Shown: positions 36,592 through 46,900 of the stretch, piece by piece
How the letters are laid out: each line of letters starts with the position of its first letter
How positions within the stretch are numbered: position 1 is the stretch's first letter
DNA from: Paenibacillus sp. N3.4
Lineage (GTDB): Bacteria; Bacillota; Bacilli; Paenibacillales; NBRC-103111
Direction: 5' to 3'
DNA: 64,000 nucleotides
Assembly (NCBI RefSeq): GCF_008017805.1
Contig: NZ_VRTT01000013.1
Location: 57,212-121,211, forward strand
Position numbers and translations under genes: made by a program
Notes under the pieces: generated by a model
Databases searched by the model: none
The model's input: the letters and a program-made list of their open reading frames with translations, nothing else
Told to the model about the DNA's origin: nothing

Positions 36592-38787
36592 ATGGGTAAC
36601 GTTAAAAATTTTAAGATGATTAAAGTCATGTTTTTAACTCTCTTTGTATTTGCATTGCTTCTTGGCAGCGCATTTACGTCTCAGCAAGCACAAGCGGCAA
36701 GCTCCAATACGGATATCCAGTTGAAAGCCGCCGGCCATACCAATCTTTTAGTCGTTAATTTAATGCAGCACAAAATCGGATTAATATTAGCAACGACTAC
36801 AGCATTGCAACTGAAATCACAAATAGAATCAACTGACGGTTCGTTGCAAACTTATGCGGTTCAGACTGCAACTGGAAGTACCAGGGCTGACGGGACTGCC
36901 GTGGCCTTCGGAGATGTGTTAGTCGTAACGGCTGCTGACGGCGTAACGAAAACGACATATCGGACAGCAACTTTAGCAACAGTTTCAAATGCTTATATCG
37001 AACCGAGACTATCCGGAAGTTCCAACCTAGTTGCCGTTTATAATAAAGGCCCTGTAATCACGGCATACAAAGGCATCACTGTAGCGAATCTATTGGCACA
37101 GGTGGAATCGTCTGACGGCACGGCACAGACTTATGCCGTAACCGATGCAAGCGACGCCGCAAAAAGCGCAGGTGCTCTTGCAGCAGGGGATAAGCTGGTC
37201 GTCACTTCGCAAGACGGTACTGCAAGCATTACATTTACTATTCTTTTAGTGGACTTTGTCCGTGAATTGGACACTTCTTCAACTGCATTCGGTCAATATA
37301 CGTTGTCACCAGGCTTAACAACATCTGTTCTTTCAGCGGGTGCTAGTATCAATAATTATGCTCAAAATTCAGCGTCAAACGGATCGCATTTACAAGTAGC
37401 ATTCACAGCTGTTGGCCAATGGATTGAAATGACGGCAAATGTTCCGACAGCGGGAGAATATGAACTGAATATTGGCTATAAGAAAAATAACGGTAGAGGA
37501 AATCCACAGTTATCGATCGATGGTGTCAATCAAGGCCCTGTGGTAGATGAGTATATCGTCACTACGGATGCCGGAATGTATATGGCAAATCTCGGCAAGG
37601 TTCAATTAACGGCAGGCGACCATACAATCAGGTTCACATTAATAGGTCGTACGGCAGGAACTAGTTACACCGTTTCTCTCGACTTCCTCGGATTCACGAA
37701 GCAAAACGCAGCGCCGACGATTACAAACATTACATCGGTAGATGTTACAACTACAGCGGGAACAGCTCCCGTACTGCCGTCAAAAGTAACGGCGAACTAC
37801 AGCGACGGCTCGAGTCAACAAGCGGATGTAACTTGGGAAAGCATCAGCCCCTCCCAATATGCATCGGCGGGAAGCTTTACGGTAAATGGAACAGTAGCCG
37901 GAACAACGATTAAAGCAGCGGCTAATATCACAGTAACTCCAGCACTTAAAACTGCCGCCGTTTTAAGCGGAACGCATAGCGTCAATGCCGGAGCTACGTT
38001 TGAATTGACGTACGGTTTGAGTAATGTGAAAGAAGACCTTTATTCTCAGGATATTACCTTGACGTACGATCCGTCGAAAGTAGAATTTATTTCCGCAGCG
38101 CCTTTAAATTCCACGGCACATGCCATTTATTCAAAAGCAACGGGAGCTAATACGGTTCGAATTCTCATGGCAAGCTTGGGAGAGAACAATGCGGTGAAAA
38201 CCGGCGGCAATCTGTTAAGCGTGAAATGGCAAGTCAAGTCGCTCACGGAATCTGCTCAAACAGCAATCGCTTTATCCAATGTGGTTATCGCTAATGCAGC
38301 CGGAGAAGAAAAAGTGTTAGACAGCGTTTCTCATAACGTATCGATTACTTATACGCCAACAATCGATAAAACAGCTTTGAACGCTTCGATCGATGATGCT
38401 CAAAGCAAACACGACTTAGCTGTAGAAGGCAACCAAGCAGGCCAATATCCGACAGGATCTAAAGCAGCATTGCAAACGGCGATCAATAATGCAAAGGCAG
38501 TAGCAAATAGCGGGTCGGCATCGCAGCAGGAAGTAGATCAAGCGAAAGCGGATTTGGACGGTGTCGTACAAACATTCCTCGCTTCGGTCATCACCAGAAT
38601 ACCGGGAGATGTAAACGGAGACGGTAAGGTTAGCATCGCAGACTTGGCGATTGTAGCTAAATACTATGGAAAATCGAGCGCAGACGCGGATTGGAATACT
38701 TATAAGTTCGCGGATCTGAGTGGCGACGGCAAAATAGACATCGAAGACCTCGTAATTATTGCAAGATTGATTCTCGATTTCGAATGA
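36592..38787 (+). CDS. Non-catalytic CBM-cohesin-dockerin adaptor protein
   Basis: The protein has 731 residues in one unbroken frame. A signal peptide (to QQAQAA|SS) is followed by two 'NTDIQLK' type repeats (~35-215), a CBM6/35-like module (~220-380: VGQWIEMTANVPTAGEYELN), a Big_4-like Ig domain (~385-460), cohesin (~462-590: GATFELTYGLSNVKEDLYSQ, DITLTYDPSKVEF), FIVAR (~592-665) and dockerin (PGDVNGDGKVSIADLAIVAK and ADLSGDGKIDIEDLVIIARL). In the second calcium loop Asn is replaced by Ser. No catalytic domain is present. With sugar-binding, cohesin and dockerin parts it looks like a linker or targeting scaffold for the other array proteins. Confidence 0.85.
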   Translation: MGNVKNFKMIKVMFLTLFVFALLLGSAFTSQQAQAASSNTDIQLKAAGHTNLLVVNLMQHKIGLILATTTALQLKSQIESTDGSLQTYAVQTATGSTRADGTAVAFGDVLVVTAADGVTKTTYRTATLATVSNAYIEPRLSGSSNLVAVYNKGPVITAYKGITVANLLAQVESSDGTAQTYAVTDASDAAKSAGALAAGDKLVVTSQDGTASITFTILLVDFVRELDTSSTAFGQYTLSPGLTTSVLSAGASINNYAQNSASNGSHLQVAFTAVGQWIEMTANVPTAGEYELNIGYKKNNGRGNPQLSIDGVNQGPVVDEYIVTTDAGMYMANLGKVQLTAGDHTIRFTLIGRTAGTSYTVSLDFLGFTKQNAAPTITNITSVDVTTTAGTAPVLPSKVTANYSDGSSQQADVTWESISPSQYASAGSFTVNGTVAGTTIKAAANITVTPALKTAAVLSGTHSVNAGATFELTYGLSNVKEDLYSQDITLTYDPSKVEFISAAPLNSTAHAIYSKATGANTVRILMASLGENNAVKTGGNLLSVKWQVKSLTESAQTAIALSNVVIANAAGEEKVLDSVSHNVSITYTPTIDKTALNASIDDAQSKHDLAVEGNQAGQYPTGSKAALQTAINNAKAVANSGSASQQEVDQAKADLDGVVQTFLASVITRIPGDVNGDGKVSIADLAIVAKYYGKSSADADWNTYKFADLSGDGKIDIEDLVIIARLILDFE

Positions 38788-38810
38788 ATTTGAAGTTGAA
38801 TCGAAGTTCC

Positions 38811-38836
38811 AGGGGATGGCACAAGAGCCATCCCCT
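38811..38836 (+). promoter_or_regulatory. Junction hairpin 3
   Basis: AGGGGATGGC-acaaga-GCCATCCCCT is a perfect 10-bp GC-rich stem with no T-run, after the adaptor gene. Confidence 0.8.
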
Positions 38837-38879
38837 CATTAAGGGGAATCAATGAAGCAATAAAATAGGAGGAATGTGT

Positions 38880-39149
38880 ATGTTTAAGAAATTAAAAATA
38901 CCGACCGCCGTTTTGCTTTCTTTTTTCATTTTGTTAAGCAGTTTAGTCTCCGTGTTTGCGGTTCCGCCGCAAGAAGCAAAGGCATCAGATAACGGTTTAG
39001 CTCAAAAACCTATCATGGGCTGGAGCAGCTGGAGTTTTATCAGAAAAGATCCGACGGAAGCCAAAATTAAAGCGCAAGCAGATGTGCTGGCTGCGAAATT
39101 CAAGTCTCACGGCTATGAATATGTGAACCTAACTTGCCAAATTTCATGA
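38880..39149 (+). pseudogene. Truncated GH27-type alpha-galactosidase (N-terminus only)
   Basis: A good RBS (AGGAGG) and start lead into a signal peptide and then QKPIMGWSSWSFIRKDPTEA followed by HGYEYVNL. This is the opening beta-strand and helix of GH27 alpha-galactosidases (PPMGWSSWN... YEYVNLDD). The protein then runs out in TCQIS and stops after ~89 residues, before any catalytic aspartate. Only 28 bases separate it from the next gene, and no other frame continues the family. The rest of the enzyme has therefore been deleted, not merely frame-shifted. A full GH27-type gene of the same array lies at 50197. Confidence 0.8.
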
Positions 39150-39177
39150 GAAAAGCAAGGGAGAGGATACACCGTTT

Positions 39178-42100
39178 ATGAAGAAGCAAAGTTATAGCTA
39201 TTTATCCAGTTTTCTGGCGATATGTCTTTTATTCACATGCTTCGGTTTTACAGGAAGTGCGCTGGCCGAACCGCAGCAAACAAGTTTCGATTACCTTAGC
39301 GATTTAAACTGGACAAATTTAGTTAACGGGAAAGTGGCAACTAAAAAAGATCAGAATGCAAGCGGACGCCAGCTCATCATGAATGGTATCAACTATTCCA
39401 AAGGAATCGGATCGCATCCCGATACGACTATTACGTACCGTCTAGGAGGAAAGTATTCCCGCTTTACATCGACAATTGGTATCGACGATCAAGCATTGGA
39501 GAATACAAAATTTCCAACGAAAATCAAATTTACGGTGTATGCAGATGGTGTAATCAAGTATGAGAGCCCGATAATGACAGCTAAACCTTATATGGCTCCG
39601 ATCCCGGTTGATCTGGATATTACAGGCGTTGATGAGTTCAAATTAGTGTTGACGGGTCATGCGGACGGCACCAATCCACAGACGACAGGATATGGGGATT
39701 GGGCTGATGCCCGTCTTATCAAAGCCGGCCAGAGCTTGTCGGCTGCAGATGTCGCATTAGGAATTACGTCCATCCCTGCCCCGGCCAAGAATGATACGAT
39801 TCTGACGCTTCCGACAGTGCCCGATGGTTTTACGGTAGCCATTAAAAGCTCTAACAATGAGGCTGTCATTCCTCTTGACGCTCAAATTTTTCCGACCGAT
39901 GCGGATACATCGGTAACGCTTGTTTTGAAGGTTACGAGAGTGTCTGATAATTCGACTGCGGACACAGCGCCGATTCAAGTGCTCGTTCCTGCAATTCAAA
40001 TCGTAGAGAATGTAAATAAAACGGCATTGACTGAGGCAATCTCAACGGCTAATTCCACTTATAGCTCGGCTGTGGAAGGAACGGTACCGGGACAATACCC
40101 TTCAGGCTCTAAGGCTGCTTTGCTATCGGAGATCCTTGCGGCTCAGTCGGTAATGGATTATGCGAAAGCAAAGCAAGCTGAGATTGATGCAGCAACTGCG
40201 TCACTAAATCAAGCGCTTACGGCGTTTTTGGCATCCGTTATCGTTGATTCAAATTCTGAATTGGCATCAGTTACGCTCATTGCGGATAAGGATACCTTGA
40301 ATTTGGACGGTCTGGCTACCTTAAGCCTCAGCGGCAAGATGAGCGATGGCAAAGTGGCTGACCTAAGCTCGGCCGTCGTGAGGTATAGCACGAATAGCAC
40401 CGATAAAATTGCATCGATCAATAGGGTCGGAAGTGGTGCGGAAGTTAGGGCGGGCACGAAAATTAATTCTCCAGGTTCAGCTACCGTTACTGCTACCGTA
40501 ACCTTGAACGGTATCACAAAGGTGGCCACAGTCCCGTTCACTGTGAAATTGGCGGCTGATAAACCTTGGACTCACCAGTATCATCAAACGCTAACGATGA
40601 AAATGTTCTTATGTGAAAATAACGGTACAGTCAGATTGACCTTCGAACAAGGCTTGGAAGCCATTAAGAAAATCGATCAACTGACACGCGGAATACCAAA
40701 AATTATTTATTTGGTAGGATGGCAGTATGACGGCCATGATACAGGATATCCCGCATTTGATGTCGTGAATCCCAAGCTGAAACGAGCGCAAGACGTCAAA
40801 GCGGAAGACAGCCTGAGCTGGCTGATGGATGAGGCGTTCAAATATAACACAACGGTAAGCTTCCACATTAATATGCTGGATGCCAGCCCGAAAAGCCCTT
40901 TATGGCAAACGTATCTGGATGCGGATGTTATTGCCAAAGAGACGAATGGCGATCTAAGATCCTATGTCTGGGGATATCCGATCAGCTATAAAAGGGAATG
41001 GGAAGCCGGTTTGACGATGCAACGGATCGACAAGCTGTTGGAGCTGTTTCCGGTGCAGAGAGCGGGAACCATTCATATCGACGCATTCCATCAAAATATT
41101 CCCGGTTTGACGGCAGGCTTTATTAGTCCGTTTCACGGAATCACTTCCCAAGAGGAAGCGGAGTACCAAAAGAAAATCATTCGTTATTTCCGTGAAAAGG
41201 GAATCGACGTCACCGCTGAATTTGACAAAAACTACAGAGTGGACCAACTCGTCGGTTTGCAGGCGATGGCATGGCATATTCGCTGGAGTAATTCAGAGCA
41301 ATATAGCATGCCGCCTTCACTATATATTGGCGGCGATGGCGGTTATGATCTGCTTGGCACGGGGATGCTCGGCGAAGGCACGATCAAATCAGACCCTAAC
41401 AACTTAAAAGGATTTCTTGAAGAATTCTCTTTGAAAACGCTGCCTTGGTATTATTTGAACCGTTTGAACAGAGTATCCAATCAGCAGGGCGTCAAAGTGA
41501 CATTCTCCAACAACGTAACAAGTGAAAAAGTGGGCAGCAATATTGTCATTAAACAGAACGGCCGTGTCATGCAGGATGGAACCGATGTGTTCTTCCCGGC
41601 GCTTTGGAATGAGGGTAAAGGCAAAGAAATCATCGCCTTCAGCAAAAGCGGATATACCAACAAAACATGGACGCTGCCGGATGATTGGGCAAACACGACT
41701 AAAGTCGATGTGTATTCGATCGGTTTGACCGGTTTAACCTTGGTGCAAAAAGATAAGCCTGTATCTAGCGGTGCTGTAATGCTATCCCTAACGGCTGGTC
41801 AAGGCGTCTCCATTGTTCCAACCGGAACGTCAGACGTTAAAAATCCTGGTGCTTTCCAATTGTTAATGCCTGCAAACGGCGCTTCAGGGGTAGATCCTTC
41901 GGCAGCAACGTTCAATTGGGAAGCTGCAATTGATGCAGACAGCTACCAGTTAACGATCGCCGATGACCCGGAATTTAGAAACGTTGTAATTGATCAAACA
42001 ATGAATTCAACATCCAAGAACGTAACGGGATTGTTGGCGGATAAGAAGTATTACTGGAAAGTTACGGCTAAGAATGAACAATCGGGCGGAACAACGATGA

Positions 42101-43881
42101 ACAGCGGCGGCGCAGCTTCTTTTATTACGAAGCTGACGATTTCGGCAGCCGATGTTGCGGCATTCATTACAGGCATTACGCCGCCAGTGAGCGATGCGAC
42201 TGTTTTAAAACTGCCGACAGTGCCGGCCGGATTTACAGTAAGAATCAAAAGCACGAGTAATTCGAATGTGATCAAAACAGACGGAACAATCATTCCGCCT
42301 GGAGCGAAAACTGATGTGACGCTTGTATTGGAAGTAACCAGTACGTTGGATGGTTCGGCAGCCAGTACCGAAGCTATTACGGTGGCGGTTCCGGCAAGAA
42401 CAAGCACATCGACAACTTACGATACGTCCAAGGCAACATTGTTCGGTTCAACGTCTGTGGCCAACTCCGCGCTCTTTGCAACCGGCAAAAAAATTAAAAA
42501 TGTAGGAAATAATGCGAACAACTATGTGATTTTTAATAACATAAATGTTTCGGATTCAGGCGCATACAACTTGCAAATTGAATATGCAACAGGCCAAGAT
42601 CGGGCGTTTTATGTGAGCGTCAACGGAGGTACTGGCATTTATGTGCCTTTGCAAGCCGGTCCTGATTTTAATGTTCCTTTTACCACAACGGTACTTATAG
42701 AACTGCAAGCAGGAGCGAACAGCATTAAAATTTATAACAATAGTGCTTATGGTCCGGATTTAGGTGTCATAACCATCAGTTCGGTCAGTCCGATTGCGGT
42801 TGCAGCGGGAATTACAGCGATTACGGCTCCGCTTCAAGGTGCTTCAAGTTTAACACTGCCAACAGTGCCATCAGGATTTACCGTTACGATCAAGAGCTCG
42901 GATCGACCGGAGGTTATTCAAACGAATGGGACGATCAACCCTCCGAGCGCAGATACGACTGTCTCATTGGTATTGGAAGTAACGCGTACGTCCGATGGCT
43001 CGAAAGCGATTACCGGCAGCATTCCGGTGCTTGTGCCGGGAGTACCTGTCTCGGCTTCGCCGCAGGTCACATTAAACGGAACAGACAGCATCTATGCCGA
43101 AGGGTTGTTTGACCTGAAAGTCGGGACACAACATGTGAAGGGCAGTATCTACGGTTACGATATATCCATCGATTATGATCCGTCCCAAATCGATCTATTC
43201 ACGGCGGATACTTTGAAAGACGGACTCATGATCGTGGATAAAAAGGCGGTTTCCGGCCAGCTTCGTATCCTTGCAGTCGTCATCGGAGACGACAAAGCTG
43301 CGAACGCGAACGGCGATTTGCTGGTCATTCACGGTAAAGCGAAATCGCTTGCGCAATCGGCAACCGCAAGCATTAGCGCATCTTTGGTAGTCGCGAACGG
43401 CGATGGCCTGGAAACACCAATTGGCGGCGCGACGCATGAGATACAAATCACTTATGTTAATAAAGCAGCGCTGAACAGTCTGATCACCGATGCGCAAAAT
43501 ACGCTTAACGCAGCGGTGGAGGGTTCACAACCAGGCCAATATCCGGTGGGATCGAAAGCTGATCTGAAAGCGGCATTCGACAGAGCGAAAGCAGTAGCGG
43601 GCAATCCGGCAGCTACACAACAGCAAGTGCAGCTGACCGCGGTTGATTTGAGCGCAGCGCTCCAAGCATTCAAAGCTTTGATCATTACCGGAATTCCGGG
43701 AGATCTGAACGGCGACGGTAAAGTCAGCATCGGGGATTTGGCGATTGTAGCGAAGTACTACGGAAAATCGTCCGCAGATAGCGATTGGGATCCATACAAA
43801 TTTGCGGATGTCAATCATGACGGCATGATCGACATTACCGATCTTGCGATCATCGCTCAGAAGATTCTCTACTCCGAGTAA
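39178..43881 (+). CDS. Secreted GH101-like glycosidase with NPCBM, FIVAR and cohesin-dockerin tail
   Basis: The protein has 1567 residues in one frame. Order: signal peptide; NPCBM-like module (~35-180: FDYLSDLNWTNLVNGKVATK); aBig_2; FIVAR (~280-355); Ig-like (~358-455); catalytic region (~460-880); FN3 (~895-985); aBig_2; CBM35-like (~1080-1200); aBig_2; cohesin (~1295-1425); FIVAR; dockerin. The catalytic part resembles GH101 endo-alpha-N-acetylgalactosaminidases: YLVGWQYDGHDTGYPAFDVV at the barrel start, candidate nucleophile D635 (TIHIDAFHQN), candidate acid/base E681 (VTAEFDKN), then NGRVMQDGTDVFFPALWNEG and TWTLPDDWANTTKVDVYSIG in the beta-domain. Alpha-linked GalNAc or Gal of glycoproteins or polysaccharides is the likely target. 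The family call is by pattern and could prove to be a GH101 relative. Confidence 0.75.
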   Translation: MKKQSYSYLSSFLAICLLFTCFGFTGSALAEPQQTSFDYLSDLNWTNLVNGKVATKKDQNASGRQLIMNGINYSKGIGSHPDTTITYRLGGKYSRFTSTIGIDDQALENTKFPTKIKFTVYADGVIKYESPIMTAKPYMAPIPVDLDITGVDEFKLVLTGHADGTNPQTTGYGDWADARLIKAGQSLSAADVALGITSIPAPAKNDTILTLPTVPDGFTVAIKSSNNEAVIPLDAQIFPTDADTSVTLVLKVTRVSDNSTADTAPIQVLVPAIQIVENVNKTALTEAISTANSTYSSAVEGTVPGQYPSGSKAALLSEILAAQSVMDYAKAKQAEIDAATASLNQALTAFLASVIVDSNSELASVTLIADKDTLNLDGLATLSLSGKMSDGKVADLSSAVVRYSTNSTDKIASINRVGSGAEVRAGTKINSPGSATVTATVTLNGITKVATVPFTVKLAADKPWTHQYHQTLTMKMFLCENNGTVRLTFEQGLEAIKKIDQLTRGIPKIIYLVGWQYDGHDTGYPAFDVVNPKLKRAQDVKAEDSLSWLMDEAFKYNTTVSFHINMLDASPKSPLWQTYLDADVIAKETNGDLRSYVWGYPISYKREWEAGLTMQRIDKLLELFPVQRAGTIHIDAFHQNIPGLTAGFISPFHGITSQEEAEYQKKIIRYFREKGIDVTAEFDKNYRVDQLVGLQAMAWHIRWSNSEQYSMPPSLYIGGDGGYDLLGTGMLGEGTIKSDPNNLKGFLEEFSLKTLPWYYLNRLNRVSNQQGVKVTFSNNVTSEKVGSNIVIKQNGRVMQDGTDVFFPALWNEGKGKEIIAFSKSGYTNKTWTLPDDWANTTKVDVYSIGLTGLTLVQKDKPVSSGAVMLSLTAGQGVSIVPTGTSDVKNPGAFQLLMPANGASGVDPSAATFNWEAAIDADSYQLTIADDPEFRNVVIDQTMNSTSKNVTGLLADKKYYWKVTAKNEQSGGTTMNSGGAASFITKLTISAADVAAFITGITPPVSDATVLKLPTVPAGFTVRIKSTSNSNVIKTDGTIIPPGAKTDVTLVLEVTSTLDGSAASTEAITVAVPARTSTSTTYDTSKATLFGSTSVANSALFATGKKIKNVGNNANNYVIFNNINVSDSGAYNLQIEYATGQDRAFYVSVNGGTGIYVPLQAGPDFNVPFTTTVLIELQAGANSIKIYNNSAYGPDLGVITISSVSPIAVAAGITAITAPLQGASSLTLPTVPSGFTVTIKSSDRPEVIQTNGTINPPSADTTVSLVLEVTRTSDGSKAITGSIPVLVPGVPVSASPQVTLNGTDSIYAEGLFDLKVGTQHVKGSIYGYDISIDYDPSQIDLFTADTLKDGLMIVDKKAVSGQLRILAVVIGDDKAANANGDLLVIHGKAKSLAQSATASISASLVVANGDGLETPIGGATHEIQITYVNKAALNSLITDAQNTLNAAVEGSQPGQYPVGSKADLKAAFDRAKAVAGNPAATQQQVQLTAVDLSAALQAFKALIITGIPGDLNGDGKVSIGDLAIVAKYYGKSSADSDWDPYKFADVNHDGMIDITDLAIIAQKILYSE

Positions 43882-43920
43882 CTTAATCAAAATTTGTTAG
43901 AAGTTGGAAATTCAATAAAA

Positions 43921-43948
43921 GGCAAGCACCGATGATTTCGGTGTTGCC
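43921..43948 (+). promoter_or_regulatory. Junction hairpin 4
   Basis: GGCAAGCACCGA / TCGGTGTTGCC closing a small loop, between the GH101-like and GH28 genes. There is no T-run. Confidence 0.7.
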
Positions 43949-43978
43949 GATCCATGAAAGCAGGTGAACGGGATTTTG

Positions 43979-46900
43979 ATGAAACGAAAATTGTTCGTAC
44001 TAATCGTTGTTTGTTTGATGATTGCGCAAGTTTTGCCGATGACGACGGCAAATGCGCAATTTAACAATCCTATTAGCAACCCAGTTATAACTTCGGGTGC
44101 ACTTGCTGCTGCTGCGGGAGATCAATTAGCCGTAATAACGGCTGACGGTACAATCAATTTGCAGGCGCCGCAAAATGCGTTTTCTCCTCAAGAGTCACAA
44201 ACGGACAGTTCTGTGCTTTTGCTGTGGGATAAACCGGCCAATATTTATAGTATCCCCAATTTTGATAAGTATGTCGTTTACAAGGACGGTGTTCAAGTCG
44301 GTGAAACAACCCAAATGGGATATTCGGTTTCGGGATTAACCCCGAGCACCTCCTATTCCTTCACACTAAAGACGAGGGATACGAGTGGAAATCTGTCTGA
44401 TGCAAGCGCCGCTTTAACGATCCGGACGAAGGTTTCCGGTCAGACGATTAATGTTGAAAATTACGGAGCGGTAGGCGACGGCTCTACAGTCAACACAGCG
44501 GTGATTCAAAAAGCCATCGATGAATGTCCGGCAGGCTGCACAGTCTATATCCCTCCGAATAAAACCTTTATGAGCGGCGCGCTGTTCCTGAAGAGCAACA
44601 TGACGATGAAGATCGACGGTACGCTGAAAGGAACGACGAATCTTAAAGATTATCCGGTCATCCCGACTCGCTTTGAAGGTTTCGAGCTGAACGGTTATGC
44701 CAGTCTTTTGACACTCGGACAACGGGATGCGAAAGGGCCGTACAACATTTCCAATGTCGTCATCAGTGGTTCGGGAACAATTGACGGCAACGGTCTGGAT
44801 CTTGGGAACGCCCAAAAAGCGGCATTAGGCAACAGAGCGCGCGGGCGCGCAATTATGATGATGAATGCGCAGAACGTATACGTCAAGGATCTGACGGTAA
44901 GCTACGGTCCGGCATGGACCACGCATTTCATCTACAGCGATCATGTCACTTTCGATAATGTAAAGCTGATTTCCAAAAATTTGTCCTACCGGATTGCCAA
45001 CGGCGACGGGATTGATCCGGATTCATCGACGCATGCGAATATTTTCAATTGTTATTTCCATACCGGCGACGATTCCGTAGCGATCAAGTCGGGCAAAAAC
45101 CTGGAAGGCTACAATCTAGGCATTCCTACGGAATATATCCGGGTCACCGACAATGTCGTCGACGGCTCCAACGGCGGTTATGTCATCGGAAGCGAAATGT
45201 CCGGCTCGGTCAGACACGTGCTGATCCAAAACAATACTGTAAGCTCGATCAGCTGGGAGGGCATCGATATCAAATCAAGCGCCGGACGCGGAGGTATCGT
45301 TGAGGATGTAACGTTCAAAGATATGACCATTTCCAAGACGAGATTGGCCGTCAGACTTTCGGCAAATTACTCGGTAAACAATGACGGAGCTCCGGCGCCG
45401 GTTCTGCCGATTTTGAGGGATATTCACTATGAAAATATCGTCACGGGTCCGGGCACGAATGGATCGGCTTTGGAGATTACGGGCCTGGATGGCAGCAATG
45501 TCCGAAATATTACGATGAAGAACCTCAATCTGAAGGGTACGGCCGGAGCGATCGTCAATTATGCGGATTCGATTTCGTTCGATAACGTGAATGTTACGGC
45601 AAGCAGCGGCCCGGCATGGACCGTAGCGAACTGGGCGAATATCCAAAGCTCGAATCCGGAAATTCAGCCGCTATCCATTCATCCGAACATTCACAATTTT
45701 AATGCGGCAGGACGCGTCATTACGGCGCTTACCGGCACAACATTCGGGCAGCTGATCGCTCAACTGACTGGCGTGGACGGGGCGGTCCAAAATTTCGCCT
45801 TAACGGACGCAGTAGGCAGGGCCAAACAAGCTTCAGATGTGCTGGCGGACGGAGACAAGCTGACCTCATCAGCCAAGATCGGAAGCGGTAAAGTTGTCTA
45901 TATGATCATGGTTGTTTCAGATGCAACCATTCAGTTGAAGGCAAATCATCCGAATGTGACTTCACTGGATCTTGCGGCGCGTTCTTTTTCCGTAGTGCAT
46001 GGAACTACAGTTTCAGATCTTATCAATCAAATCGAATCTCCGACAGGCTCGGTGCAAACGTATACGGTAACGGATTCGGCAAACGCGCCAAAAGCTTCGG
46101 GCACTTTGGTTGGCGGCGATATTTTGGTCGTGATTGCTCAGGATGGGATAACGAAAAATAATTATGCGATAAATATAATAAGCATCTCTAAGATTTACGA
46201 AGGTGAAACGACACCCTTTGTAACCTCGGGACTGGGAACAAGCACGGCAGCGGATGCGGCTGCGAGCGGCGGATCTTACCGGCAATTTACCGGAACGCCA
46301 GCTGTAGGCAACTGGTTGGAATATACGATTAACGTGCCTGCGGCCGGCACCTACAATGTCATTTTTGGCTATAAAACAAATAACAACAGAGGAACTGTAC
46401 AGTTATCCGTCGATGGGAATGCGCAAGGCGCTCCGACCGATGAATATGCAAGTGCGCAAGGATACACATCGGCGAATCTTGGAAACGTGACTTTTGCCGC
46501 AGCGGGCGATCATAAGTTCAGATTTGTGATTACTGGAAAGAATGCAAACAGCAGCGGTTATGGAATTACGTGGGATTATATTCAATTGGTTTCCGTCATT
46601 CCGGTCATACAGAGCATTGCCCCGGTTCATACGAATACTGAAACGGAAATCATGCCTGATCTCCCAGCACTTGTTACTGCGGTGTACAGCGATAACTCAA
46701 CTCATCAAGTAGCTGTTGCTTGGGATCCTATTGCCCCGTCCCAATATGCAGAGCCTGGAAGCTTTGCGGTTGAGGGAATCGTGGCGGGCACTTCGATCAA
46801 GGCAGTAGCTACGATTACGGTAATGGAAGCTACTCCCGGAACGATTGCCAAGAGAATTGTATCGCTCCCCACTCCTGAACAAGGCGCGACGGTCTTGGAT

